From positions 34,297,250-34,361,249 of the forward strand of contig OW028579.1 of assembly GCA_932294295.1 (NCBI GenBank): a stretch of 64,000 nt of DNA, in the 5' to 3' direction. A model generated the notes under the pieces. That model searched no databases, was not told the DNA's origin, and saw only the letters and a program-made list of their open reading frames with translations. The translations under genes and the position numbers were made by a program. The DNA comes from Alitta virens (Eukaryota > Annelida > Polychaeta > Phyllodocida > Nereididae). Of this stretch, positions 1 to 13,900 are shown piece by piece. The number at the start of each line of letters is the position of its first letter. Positions within the stretch are counted from its first letter, which is position 1.

Positions 1-3000
1 ATCAAAATATTTCAAGAGATAATTATTATATTAAGAGATCAAGTTTTATTGTGCTTTACTACGTGTTAGATACTGATTATTGATGAGATATAATGCAGTT
101 TTGTTGAGTAGCATATTGATAGGGGCCACTGTTTGTCAAATATTCATGTACTAGCGAATTGACTAGTTTTCGGCAAAAACTAGCAAAAATGCTATCTGAG
201 AGTTTCTATCATGTTGATGAGCATTAAATTTGTGTTTTAACCTATTTAACTGTTAAGAATAGCAACAATTAGCATAAATTACTGCAGGGAAACCATGAAA
301 CTGCAGCTCAACCAATTTCCTGTCCTCCAGTCTTGGTCGGAAATATTTAAAATGTAGCATTGGTAGAGGTACATGCAGCTCATATCAAAATATTTCAAAA
401 GATAATTATTATATTAAGAGATCAAGTTTTATTGTGCTTTACTACGTGTTAGATACTGATTATTGATGAGATTTAATGCTGTTTTGTTGAGTAGCATATT
501 GATAGGGGCCACTGTTTTGTCAAATATCCATGAACTAGTGAATTGACTATTTTTCTGCAAAAACTAGCAAAAATGCTATCTAACAATTTGTTTCATGTTG
601 ATGAGCATTAAATTTGTGCTTTAACTTATTTAACTGTACAGAATAGCAAAAATAAGCATAAATTACTGCAAGGAAACCATGAAACTGCAGCTCTTCCAAT
701 TTCCTGTCCTCCAGTCTTGGTCGTATATAGTTAAAATTTAGCATTGCTCAATGTACATGCAGTTTATATTAAAATATTTCACAAGATAATTATTATATTA
801 AGAGATCAAGTTTTATTGTGATTTACTACCGATTAGATACTGATGAATGAATGGATATAATGCTGTTTTGTTGATTAGGATATTAATAGGGGCCACTGTT
901 TTGTCAAATATCCATTAACTTGCGAATTGACTAGTTTTCTACAAAAACTAGCAAAAATGCTATCTAATGATTTATATCATACTAATGAGCATTAAATTTG
1001 TGTTTAAATCTGAGTAACTGCTAAGAATAGCAATTATTAGCATAAATTACTGCAAGGAAACCATGAAACTGCAGCTCTTCCAATTTCCTGTCCTCCAGCC
1101 TTGGTCGGAAATAGTTAAAGTTTTGCATTGGTCGAGGTACATGCAGTTTATATCAAAATATTTCACAAGATAATTGTTATATTAAGAAATCAAGTTTTAT
1201 TGTGCTTTACTATGTATTAGATACTGATGAATGAATGGATATAATGCTGTTTTATTGATTAGCATATTGATAGGGGCCACTGTTTTGTCAAATATCCATT
1301 AACTAGCGAATTGACTAGTTTTCTGGAAAAACTAGCAAAAATGCTATGTAGCAGTTTGTTTCATGTTGATGAGCATTAAATTTGTGTTTTAACTTTTTTA
1401 ACTGTAATAAATGGAAAAATGAGCGTAAATTACTGCAAGGAAACCATGAGACTGCAGCTCTTCCAATATCCTGTCCTCCAGTCTTGGTCGGAAATAGTTC
1501 AAATTTAGCATTGGTCGAGGTACATGCAGTTTACATCAAAATATTTCACAAGATAATTATTATATTAAGAGATCAAGTTTTATTGTACTTTACTGTGTTT
1601 TAGATACTGTTGAATGAATGGATATTATGCTGTTTTGGTGATTGGTATATTGATAGGGGCCACTGTTTTGTCAAATATCCATTAACTAGCAAATTGACTA
1701 GTTTTCTGCAAAAACTAGCAAAAATGCTATATAGCAATTTGTTTCATGTTGATGAGCATTAAATTTGTGTTTAAACTTTTTTAACTGCTAATAAATGCAA
1801 AATTGAGCATAAATTACTGCAAGGAAACCATAAAACTGCAGCTTTTCCAATTTCCTGTCTTCCAGTCTTGGTCGGAAATAGTTAAAATTTAGCATTGGAA
1901 GAGGTACATGCAGTTTATATCAAAATATTTCACAAGATAATTATTATATTAAGAGATCAAGTTTTATTGTGCTTTACTACGTGTTAGATACTGATGATTG
2001 ATGAGATATAATGCAGTTTTGTTGAGTAGCATATTGATAGGGGCCACTGTTTGTCAAATATTCATGTACTAGCGAATTGTCTAGTTTTCGGCAAAAACTA
2101 GCAAAAATGCTATCTGACAGTTTCAATCATGTTGATGAGCATTAAATTTGTGTTTTAACCTATTTAACTGTTAAGAATAGCAAAAATAAGCATAAATTAC
2201 TGCAAAGAAACCATGAAACTGCAGCTCTTCCAATTTCCTGTCCTCCAGTCTTGGTCGTATATAGCTAAAATTTAGCATTGCTCAATGTACATGCAGTTTA
2301 TATTAAAATATTTCACAAGATAATTATTATATTAAGAGATCAAGTTTTATTATGATTTACTACCGATTAGATACTGATGAATGAATGGATATTATGCTGC
2401 TTTGTTGATTAGCATATTAATAGGGCCACTGTTTTGTCAAATATCCATTAACTTGCGAATTGACTAGTTTTCGGCAAAAACTAGCAAAAATGCTATCTGA
2501 CAGTTTCTATCATGTTGATGAGCATTAAATTAGTGTTTTAACCTATTTAACTGTTAAGAATAGCAACAATTAGCATAAATTACTGCAGGGAAACCATGAA
2601 ACTGCAGCTCTTCCAATTTCCTGTTCTCCAGTCTTGGTCGGAAATAGTTAAAATTTAGCATTGGTCGAGGTACATGCAGTTTATATCAAAATATTTCACA
2701 AGATTATTATTATATTAAGAGATCAAGTTTTATTGTGCTTTACTACGTGTTAGATACTGATTATTGATGAGATATAATGCTGTTTTGAATTGGTATATTG
2801 ATAGGGGCCACTGTTTTGTCAAATATCCATGAACTAGCGAATTGACTAGTTTTCTGCAAAAACTAGCAAAAATGCTATCTAACGATTTATATCATATTAA
2901 TGAGCATTAAATTTGTGTTTTAATCTGAGTAACTGCTAAAAATTTGGAATTATTAGCATAAATTACTGCAAGGAAACCATGAAACTGCAGCTCTTCCAAT

Positions 3001-4533
3001 TTCCTGTCCTCCAGTCTTGGTCGGAAATAGTTAAAATTTAGCATTGGTCGAGGTACATGCAGTTCATATCAGACAAGAGAATTATTATATTAAGAGTTCA
3101 AGTTTTATTGTGCTTTACTATGTATTAGATACTGATGAATGAATGGACATAATGCGGTTTTGTTGATTAGCATATCGATAGGGGCCAAAATGCTATCTAA
3201 CAGCTTATATCATATTGATGAGCATTAAATTTGTTTTTTAGTCTGAGTAACTGCTAAGAATAGCAACAATTAACATTAAATTACTGCAAGGAAACCATGA
3301 AACTGCAGCTCTTCCAATTTTCTGTCTTCCAGTCTTGGTCGGAAATAGTTCAAATTTAGCATTGGTCGAGCTACATGCAGTTTATATCAAAATATTTCAC
3401 AAGATAATTGTTCTTTATGAAATCAAGTTTTATTGTGCTTTACTATGTATTAGATACTGATGAATGAATGGATATAATGCTGTTTTGTTGATTAGCATAT
3501 TGATAGGGCCACTGTTTTGTCAAATATCCATTAACTAGCGAATTGACTAGTTTTCTGGAAAAACTAGCTAAAATGCTATCTAGCAATTTGTTTCATGTTA
3601 ATGAGCATTAAATTTGTGTTTTAACTTTTTTAAGTGTAATAAATGCAAAAATGAGCATAAATTACTGCAAGGAAACCATGAAACTGCAGCTCTTCCAATT
3701 TCCTGTCCTCCAGTCTTGGTCGGAAATAGTTAAAATTTAGCATTGGTCGAGGTACATGCAGTTTATATCAAAATATTTCACAAGATAATTATTATATTAA
3801 GAGATCAAGTTTTATTGTGCTTTACTACATGTTAGATACTGATTATTGATTAGATATAATGCTGTTTTGTTCAATAGCATATTGATAGGGGCCACTGTTT
3901 CGTCAAATATCCATGAACCAGCGAATTGACTAGTTTTCTACAAAAACTAGCAAAAATGCTATCTAATGATTTATATCATACTAATGAGCATTAAATTTGT
4001 GTTTTAATCTGAGTAACTGCTAAGAATAGCAATTATTAGCATAAATTACTGCAAGGAAACCATGAAACTGCAGCTCTTCCAATTTCCTGTCCTCCAGCCT
4101 TGGTCGCAAATAGTTAATGTTTTGCATTGGTCGAGGTACATGCAGTTTATATCAAAATATTTCACAAGATAATTGTTATATTAAGAAATCAAGTTTTATT
4201 GTGCTTTACTATGTATTAGATACTGATGAATGAATTGATATAAGCCTGTTTTGTTGATTGGTATATTGATAGGGGCCACTGTTTTGTCAAATATCCATTA
4301 ACTAGCGATTGACTAGTTTTCTGCAAAAACTAGCAAAAATGCTATCTAACAGTTTATATCATATTGATGAGCATTAAATTTGTGTTTTAACCTTTTTTAC
4401 TGTTAAGAATAGCAACAATTAGCATAAATTACTGTAAGGAAACCATGAAACTGCAGCTCTTCCAATTTCCTGTCCTCCAGTCTTGGTCGGAAATAGTTAA
4501 AATTTAGCATTGGTCGAGGTACATGCAGTTCAT
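1..4533 (+). repeat. Satellite higher-order repeat, copy 1 (12 monomers)
   Basis: This is a tandem run of twelve monomers, mostly 381-385 bp; one, ending near 3288, is shortened to about 317 bp. Each monomer carries the landmarks GGAAACCATGAAACTGCAGC, TCCAGTCTTGGTCGG, GGTACATGCAGTTTATATC and AGCAAAAATGCTATCT in the same order. The landmark GGAAACCAT recurs near 289, 671, 1054, 1438, 1821, 2204, 2587, 2971, 3288, 3669, 4052 and 4437, then again near 4822, where the 12-monomer pattern restarts. Position 1 corresponds exactly to 4534, so the window opens inside the array. Nothing in it looks coding. Confidence 0.95.
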
Positions 4534-7500
4534 ATCAAAATATTTCAAGAGATAATTATTATATTAAGAGATCAAGTTTTATTGTGCTTTACTACGTGTT
4601 AGATACTGATTATTGATGAGATATAATGCAGTTTTGTTGAGTAGCATATTGATAGGGGCCACTGTTTGTCAAATATTCATGTACTAGCGAATTGACTAGT
4701 TTTCGGCAAAAACTAGCAAAAATGCTATCTGAGAGTTTCTATCATGTTGATGAGCATTAAATTTGTGTTTTAACCTATTTAACTGTTAAGAATAGCAACA
4801 ATTAGCATAAATTACTGCAGGGAAACCATGAAACTGCAGCTCAACCAATTTCCTGTCCTCCAGTCTTGGTCGGAAATATTTAAAATGTAGCATTGGTAGA
4901 GGTACATGCAGCTCATATCAAAATATTTCAAAAGATAATTATTATATTAAGAGATCAAGTTTTATTGTGCTTTACTACGTGTTAGATACTGATTATTGAT
5001 GAGATTTAATGCTGTTTTGTTGAGTAGCATATTGATAGGGGCCACTGTTTTGTCAAATATCCATGAACTAGTGAATTGACTATTTTTCTGCAAAAACTAG
5101 CAAAAATGCTATCTAACAATTTGTTTCATGTTGATGAGCATTAAATTTGTGCTTTAACTTATTTAACTGTACAGAATAGCAAAAATAAGCATAAATTACT
5201 GCAAGGAAACCATGAAACTGCAGCTCTTCCAATTTCCTGTCCTCCAGTCTTGGTCGTATATAGTTAAAATTTAGCATTGCTCAATGTACATGCAGTTTAT
5301 ATTAAAATATTTCACAAGATAATTATTATATTAAGAGATCAAGTTTTATTGTGATTTACTACCGATTAGATACTGATGAATGAATGGATATAATGCTGTT
5401 TTGTTGATTAGGATATTAATAGGGGCCACTGTTTTGTCAAATATCCATTAACTTGCGAATTGACTAGTTTTCTACAAAAACTAGCAAAAATGCTATCTAA
5501 TGATTTATATCATACTAATGAGCATTAAATTTGTGTTTAAATCTGAGTAACTGCTAAGAATAGCAATTATTAGCATAAATTACTGCAAGGAAACCATGAA
5601 ACTGCAGCTCTTCCAATTTCCTGTCCTCCAGCCTTGGTCGGAAATAGTTAAAGTTTTGCATTGGTCGAGGTACATGCAGTTTATATCAAAATATTTCACA
5701 AGATAATTGTTATATTAAGAAATCAAGTTTTATTGTGCTTTACTATGTATTAGATACTGATGAATGAATGGATATAATGCTGTTTTATTGATTAGCATAT
5801 TGATAGGGGCCACTGTTTTGTCAAATATCCATTAACTAGCGAATTGACTAGTTTTCTGGAAAAACTAGCAAAAATGCTATGTAGCAGTTTGTTTCATGTT
5901 GATGAGCATTAAATTTGTGTTTTAACTTTTTTAACTGTAATAAATGGAAAAATGAGCGTAAATTACTGCAAGGAAACCATGAGACTGCAGCTCTTCCAAT
6001 ATCCTGTCCTCCAGTCTTGGTCGGAAATAGTTCAAATTTAGCATTGGTCGAGGTACATGCAGTTTACATCAAAATATTTCACAAGATAATTATTATATTA
6101 AGAGATCAAGTTTTATTGTACTTTACTGTGTTTTAGATACTGTTGAATGAATGGATATTATGCTGTTTTGGTGATTGGTATATTGATAGGGGCCACTGTT
6201 TTGTCAAATATCCATTAACTAGCAAATTGACTAGTTTTCTGCAAAAACTAGCAAAAATGCTATATAGCAATTTGTTTCATGTTGATGAGCATTAAATTTG
6301 TGTTTAAACTTTTTTAACTGCTAATAAATGCAAAATTGAGCATAAATTACTGCAAGGAAACCATAAAACTGCAGCTTTTCCAATTTCCTGTCTTCCAGTC
6401 TTGGTCGGAAATAGTTCAAATTTACCATTGGAAGAGGTACATGCAGTTTATATCAAAATATTTCACAAGATAATTATTATATTAAGAGATCAAGTTTTAT
6501 TGTGCTTTACTACGTGTTAGATACTGATGATTGATGAGATATAATGCAGTTTTGTTGAGTAGCATATTGATAGGGGCCACTGTTTGTCAAATATTCATGT
6601 ACTAGCGAATTGTCTAGTTTTCGGCAAAAACTAGCAAAAATGCTATCTGACAGTTTCAATCATGTTGATGAGCATTAAATTTGTGTTTTAACCTATTTAA
6701 CTGTTAAGAATAGCAAAAATAAGCATAAATTACTGCAAAGAAACCATGAAACTGCAGCTCTTCCAATTTCCTGTCCTCCAGTCTTGGTCGTATATAGCTA
6801 AAATTTAGCATTGCTCAATGTACATGCAGTTTATATTAAAATATTTCACAAGATAATTATTATATTAAGAGATCAAGTTTTATTATGATTTACTACCGAT
6901 TAGATACTGATGAATGAATGGATATTATGCTGCTTTGTTGATTAGCATATTAATAGGGCCACTGTTTTGTCAAATATCCATTAACTTGCGAATTGACTAG
7001 TTTTCGGCAAAAACTAGCAAAAATGCTATCTGACAGTTTCTATCATGTTGATGAGCATTAAATTAGTGTTTTAACCTATTTAACTGTTAAGAATAGCAAC
7101 AATTAGCATAAATTACTGCAGGGAAACCATGAAACTGCAGCTCTTCCAATTTCCTGTTCTCCAGTCTTGGTCGGAAATAGTTAAAATTTAGCATTGGTCG
7201 AGGTACATGCAGTTTATATCAAAATATTTCACAAGATTATTATTATATTAAGAGATCAAGTTTTATTGTGCTTTACTACGTGTTAGATACTGATTATTGA
7301 TGAGATATAATGCTGTTTTGAATTGGTATATTGATAGGGGCCACTGTTTTGTCAAATATCCATGAACTAGCGAATTGACTAGTTTTCTGCAAAAACTAGC
7401 AAAAATGCTATCTAACGATTTATATCATATTAATGAGCATTAAATTTGTGTTTTAATCTGAGTAACTGCTAAAAATTTGGAATTATTAGCATAAATTACT

Positions 7501-9066
7501 GCAAGGAAACCATGAAACTGCAGCTCTTCCAATTTCCTGTCCTCCAGTCTTGGTCGGAAATAGTTAAAATTTAGCATTGGTCGAGGTACATGCAGTTCAT
7601 ATCAGACAAGAGAATTATTATATTAAGAGTTCAAGTTTTATTGTGCTTTACTATGTATTAGATACTGATGAATGAATGGACATAATGCGGTTTTGTTGAT
7701 TAGCATATCGATAGGGGCCAAAATGCTATCTAACAGCTTATATCATATTGATGAGCATTAAATTTGTTTTTTAGTCTGAGTAACTGCTAAGAATAGCAAC
7801 AATTAACATTAAATTACTGCAAGGAAACCATGAAACTGCAGCTCTTCCAATTTTCTGTCTTCCAGTCTTGGTCGGAAATAGTTCAAATTTAGCATTGGTC
7901 GAGCTACATGCAGTTTATATCAAAATATTTCACAAGATAATTGTTCTTTATGAAATCAAGTTTTATTGTGCTTTACTATGTATTAGATACTGATGAATGA
8001 ATGGATATAATGCTGTTTTGTTGATTAGCATATTGATAGGGCCACTGTTTTGTCAAATATCCATTAACTAGCGAATTGACTAGTTTTCTGGAAAAACTAG
8101 CTAAAATGCTATCTAGCAATTTGTTTCATGTTAATGAGCATTAAATTTGTGTTTTAACTTTTTTAAGTGTAATAAATGCAAAAATGAGCATAAATTACTG
8201 CAAGGAAACCATGAAACTGCAGCTCTTCCAATTTCCTGTCCTCCAGTCTTGGTCGGAAATAGTTAAAATTTAGCATTGGTCGAGGTACATGCAGTTTATA
8301 TCAAAATATTTCACAAGATAATTATTATATTAAGAGATCAAGTTTTATTGTGCTTTACTACATGTTAGATACTGATTATTGATTAGATATAATGCTGTTT
8401 TGTTCAATAGCATATTGATAGGGGCCACTGTTTCGTCAAATATCCATGAACCAGCGAATTGACTAGTTTTCTACAAAAACTAGCAAAAATGCTATCTAAT
8501 GATTTATATCATACTAATGAGCATTAAATTTGTGTTTTAATCTGAGTAACTGCTAAGAATAGCAATTATTAGCATAAATTACTGCAAGGAAACCATGAAA
8601 CTGCAGCTCTTCCAATTTCCTGTCCTCCAGCCTTGGTCGCAAATAGTTAATGTTTTGCATTGGTCGAGGTACATGCAGTTTATATCAAAATATTTCACAA
8701 GATAATTGTTATATTAAGAAATCAAGTTTTATTGTGCTTTACTATGTATTAGATACTGATGAATGAATTGATATAAGCCTGTTTTGTTGATTGGTATATT
8801 GATAGGGGCCACTGTTTTGTCAAATATCCATTAACTAGCGATTGACTAGTTTTCTGCAAAAACTAGCAAAAATGCTATCTAACAGTTTATATCATATTGA
8901 TGAGCATTAAATTTGTGTTTTAACCTTTTTTACTGTTAAGAATAGCAACAATTAGCATAAATTACTGTAAGGAAACCATGAAACTGCAGCTCTTCCAATT
9001 TCCTGTCCTCCAGTCTTGGTCGGAAATAGTTAAAATTTAGCATTGGTCGAGGTACATGCAGTTCAT
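4534..9066 (+). repeat. Satellite higher-order repeat, copy 2
   Basis: This is a second full 4533-bp unit, offset exactly 4533 bp from copy 1. It reproduces the peculiarities of each of the twelve monomers, including the shortened one. Differences from copy 1 are very few; one is TTCAAATTTACCATTGGAAG near 6416 where copy 1 has TTAAAATTTAGCATTGGAAG near 1883. Such identity implies recent amplification by unequal exchange, or conversion between units. Confidence 0.95.
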
Positions 9067-10964
9067 ATCAAAATATTTCAAGAGATAATTATTATATTAA
9101 GAGATCAAGTTTTATTGTGCTTTACTACGTGTTAGATACTGATTATTGATGAGATATAATGCAGTTTTGTTGAGTAGCATATTGATAGGGGCCACTGTTT
9201 GTCAAATATTCATGTACTAGCGAATTGACTAGTTTTCGGCAAAAACTAGCAAAAATGCTATCTGAGAGTTTCTATCATGTTGATGAGCATTAAATTTGTG
9301 TTTTAACCTATTTAACTGTTAAGAATAGCAACAATTAGCATAAATTACTGCAGGGAAACCATGAAACTGCAGCTCAACCAATTTCCTGTCCTCCAGTCTT
9401 GGTCGGAAATATTTAAAATGTAGCATTGGTAGAGGTACATGCAGCTCATATCAAAATATTTCAAAAGATAATTATTATATTAAGAGATCAAGTTTTATTG
9501 TGCTTTACTACGTGTTAGATACTGATTATTGATGAGATTTAATGCTGTTTTGTTGAGTAGCATATTGATAGGGGCCACTGTTTTGTCAAATATCCATGAA
9601 CTAGTGAATTGACTATTTTTCTGAAAAAACTAGCAAAAATGCTATCTAACAATTTGTTTCATGTTGATGAGCATTAAATTTGTGCTTTAACTTATTTAAC
9701 TGTACAGAATAGCAAAAATAAGCATAAATTACTGCAAGGAAACCATGAAACTGCAGCTCTTCCAATTTCCTGTCCTCCAGTCTTGGTCGTATATAGTTAA
9801 AATTTAGCATTGCTCAATGTACATGCAGTTTATATTAAAATATTTCACAAGATAATTATTATATTAAGAGATCAAGTTTTATTGTGATTTACTACCGATT
9901 AGATACTGATGAATGAATGGATATAATGCTGTTTTGTTGATTAGGATATTAATAGGGGCCACTGTTTTGTCAAATATCCATTAACTTGCGAATTGACTAG
10001 TTTTCTACAAAAACTAGCAAAAATGCTATCTAATGATTTATATCATACTAATGAGCATTAAATTTGTGTTTAAATCTGAGTAACTGCTAAGAATAGCAAT
10101 TATTAGCATAAATTACTGCAAGGAAACCATGAAACTGCAGCTCTTCCAATTTCCTGTCCTCCAGCCTTGGTCGGAAATAGTTAAAGTTTTGCATTGGTCG
10201 AGGTACATGCAGTTTATATCAAAATATTTCACAAGATAATTGTTATATTAAGAAATCAAGTTTTATTGTGCTTTACTATGTATTAGATACTGATGAATGA
10301 ATGGATATAATGCTGTTTTATTGATTAGCATATTGATAGGGGCCACTGTTTTGTCAAATATCCATTAACTAGCGAATTGACTAGTTTTCTGGAAAAACTA
10401 GCAAAAATGCTATGTAGCAGTTTGTTTCATGTTGATGAGCATTAAATTTGTGTTTTAACTTTTTTAACTGTAATAAATGGAAAAATGAGCGTAAATTACT
10501 GCAAGGAAACCATGAGACTGCAGCTCTTCCAATATCCTGTCCTCCAGTCTTGGTCGGAAATAGTTCAAATTTAGCATTGGTCGAGGTACATGCAGTTTAC
10601 ATCAAAATATTTCACAAGATAATTATTATATTAAGAGATCAAGTTTTATTGTACTTTACTGTGTTTTAGATACTGTTGAATGAATGGATATTATGCTGTT
10701 TTGGTGATTGGTATATTGATAGGGGCCACTGTTTTGTCAAATATCCATTAACTAGCAAATTGACTAGTTTTCTGCAAAAACTAGCAAAAATGCTATATAG
10801 CAATTTGTTTCATGTTGATGAGCATTAAATTTGTGTTTAAACTTTTTTAACTGCTAATAAATGCAAAATTGAGCATAAATTACTGCAAGGAAACCATAAA
10901 ACTGCAGCTTTTCCAATTTCCTGTCTTCCAGTCTTGGTCGGAAATAGTTCAAATTTACCATTGG
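9067..10964 (+). repeat. Satellite higher-order repeat, partial copy 3
   Basis: About five monomers continue the 4533-bp pattern almost without change. A single substitution near 9624 reads CTGAAAAAAC for CTGCAAAAAC. At 10965 the sequence reads TTGGTCGAGG where copy 2 has TTGGAAGAGG, and from there it no longer follows the higher-order unit. This is the right-hand boundary of the homogenised block. Confidence 0.9.
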
Positions 10965-13900
10965 TCGAGGTACATGCACTTTATATCAAAATATTTCACA
11001 AGATAATTATTATATTAAGGGATCAAGTTTTATTGTGCTTTACTATGTATTAGATACTGATGAATGTATGGATTCAATGCTGTTTTGTTGCTTAGCATAT
11101 TGATAGGGGCCACTGTTTTGTCAAATATCAACGAACTAGTGAATTGACTATTTTTCTGCAAAAACTAGCAAAAATGCTATCTAACAGTTTATATCATACT
11201 GATGAGCATTAATTTGTGTTTTAACTTATTTAAGTGTTAAGAATAGCAACAATTAGCATAAATTACTGCAAGGAAATCATGAAACTGCAGCTCTTTTAAT
11301 TTCCTGTCTTCCAGTCTTTGTCGGAAATAGTTCAAATTTAACATTGGTCGAGGTACATGCAGTTTATATCAAAATATTTCACAGGATAATTGTTATTTAT
11401 TAGATCAAGTTTTATTGTGCTTTACTATGTATTAGATATTAATTATTGATTGGATATAATGCTGTTTTGTTGATTGGCATATTGATAGGGGCCACTGTTT
11501 TGTTAATTATCCATGAACTCGCGAATTGACTAGTTTTCTGCAAAAACTAGCAAAAATGCTATTTCACAGTTTATACCATATTGATGAGCATTAAATTTGT
11601 GTTTTAACTTATTTAAGTGTTAAGAATAGCAACAATTAGCATAAATTACTGCAAAGAAATCATGAAACTGCAGCTCTTCCAATTTCCTGTCTTCCAGTCT
11701 TGGTCGGAAATAGTTAAAATTTAGCATTGGTCGAGGTACATGTAGTTTATGTCAAAATATTTCACAGGATAATTGTTATTTATGAGATTAAGTTTTATTG
11801 TGCTTTACTATGTATTAGATACTGATTATTGATTGGATATAATGCTGTTTTGTTGATTAGCATATTGATAGGGGCCAAAATGCTATCTAACAGTTTATAT
11901 CATATTGATGAGCATTAAATTTGTGTTTTAGTCTGAGTAACTGCTACGAATAGCAACAATTAGCATAAATTACTGCAAGGAAACCATGAAACTGCAGCTC
12001 TTCCAATTTCCTGTCTTCCACTCTTGGTAGGAAATAGTTAAAATTTAGCATTGGTCGAGGTACATGTAGTTTATGTCAAAATATTTCACAGGATAATTGT
12101 TATTTATGAGATTAAGTTTTATTGTGCTTTACTATGTATTAGATACTGATTATTGATTGGATATAATGCTGTTTTGTTGATTAGCATATTGATAGGGGCC
12201 AAAATGCTATCTAACAGTTTATATCATATTGATGAGCATTAAATTTGTGTTTTAACCTTTTTTACTGTTAAGAATAGCAACAATTAGCATAAATTACTGC
12301 AGGAAAATCATGAAACTGCAGCTCTTCCAATTTCCTGTCTTCCAGTCTTGGTCGTATATAGTTAAAGTTTAGCATTGGTCAAGGGACATGCAGTTTATAT
12401 CAAAATATTTCACAAGATAATTATTATATTAAGAGATCAAGTTAATTGTGATTTACTACCGATTAGATACTGATCAATGAATGGATATAATGCTGTTTTG
12501 TTGATTAGCATATTAATAGCTGCCACTGTTTTGCCAAATATCCATGAACTAGCGAATTGACTAGTTTTCTGCAAAAACTAGCAAAAATGCTATCTAACAA
12601 TTTATATCATATTAATGAGCATTAAATTTGTGTTTTAATCTGAGTTACTGCCAAGAATAGCAATTATTAGCATAAATTACTTCAAGGAAACCATAAAACT
12701 GCAGCTTTTCCAATTTCCTGTCTTCCAGTCTTGGTCGGAAATAGTTAAAATTTAGCATTGGTCGAGGTAGATGCAGTTTATATCAGAATATTTCACAAGA
12801 TAATTATTATATTAAGAGATCAAGTTTATTTTGATTTACTACCAATTAGATGAATGGATATAATGCTGTTTTGTTGATTAGCATATTAATAGCTGCCACT
12901 GTTTTGCCAAATATCCATGAACTAGCGAATTGACTAGTTTTCTGCAAAAACTAGCAAAAATGCTATCCAACAGTTTATATCATATTCATATGCATTAAAT
13001 TTGTGTTTTAACTTTTTTAACTGCTAAGAATAGCAATAATTAGCATAAATTACTGCAAGGAAACCATAAAACTGCAGCTTTTCCAATTTCCTGTCTTCCA
13101 GTCTTGGTGGGAAATAGTTAAAATTTACCATTGGTCGAGGTACATGCAGTTTATATCCAAATATTTCACAAGATAATTATTATATTAAGGGATCAAGTTT
13201 TATTGTGCTTTACTATGTATAAGATACTGATTAATGAATGGATATAATGCTGTTTTGTTGATTAGCATATTAATAGCTGCCACTGTTTTGCCAAATATCC
13301 ATGAACTAGCGAATTGACTAGTTTTCTGCAAAAACTAGCAAATATGCTATCTAACAGTTTATATCATATTAATGGGCATTAAATTAGTGTTTTAACTTTT
13401 TTAACCGCTAAGAATAGCAATAATTAGCATAAATTACTGCATGGAAACCATAAAACTGCAGCTCTTTCAATTTCCTGTCCTCCAGTCTCGGACGTATATA
13501 GTTAAAATTTAACATTGGTGTAGGGACATGCAGTTTATATCAAAATATTTCACAAGATAATTATTATATTAAGAAATCAAGTTTATTGTGATTTACTACC
13601 AATTCGATACTTTTAATGAATGGATATAATGTTGTTTTGTTGATTAGCATATTAATAGCTGCCACTGTTTTGCCAAATATCCATGAACTAGCGAATTGAC
13701 TAGTTTTCTGCAAAAACTAGCAAAAATGCTATCTAACAGTTTATATCATATTAATGAGCATTAAATTTGTGTTTTAATCTGAGTAACTGCTAAGAATAGC
13801 AATTATTAGCATAAATTACTGCAAGGAAACCATAAAACTGCAGCTCTTCCAATTTCCTGTCTTCCAGTCTTGGTCGTATATAGTTAAAATTTAGCATTGG

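Noticed and set aside
1382..1603. 73-codon open frame repeated identically at 5915 and 10448
   Set aside because: It lies inside satellite monomers and repeats only because the 4533-bp unit repeats. Other monomers break the frame, and there is no conserved protein feature.
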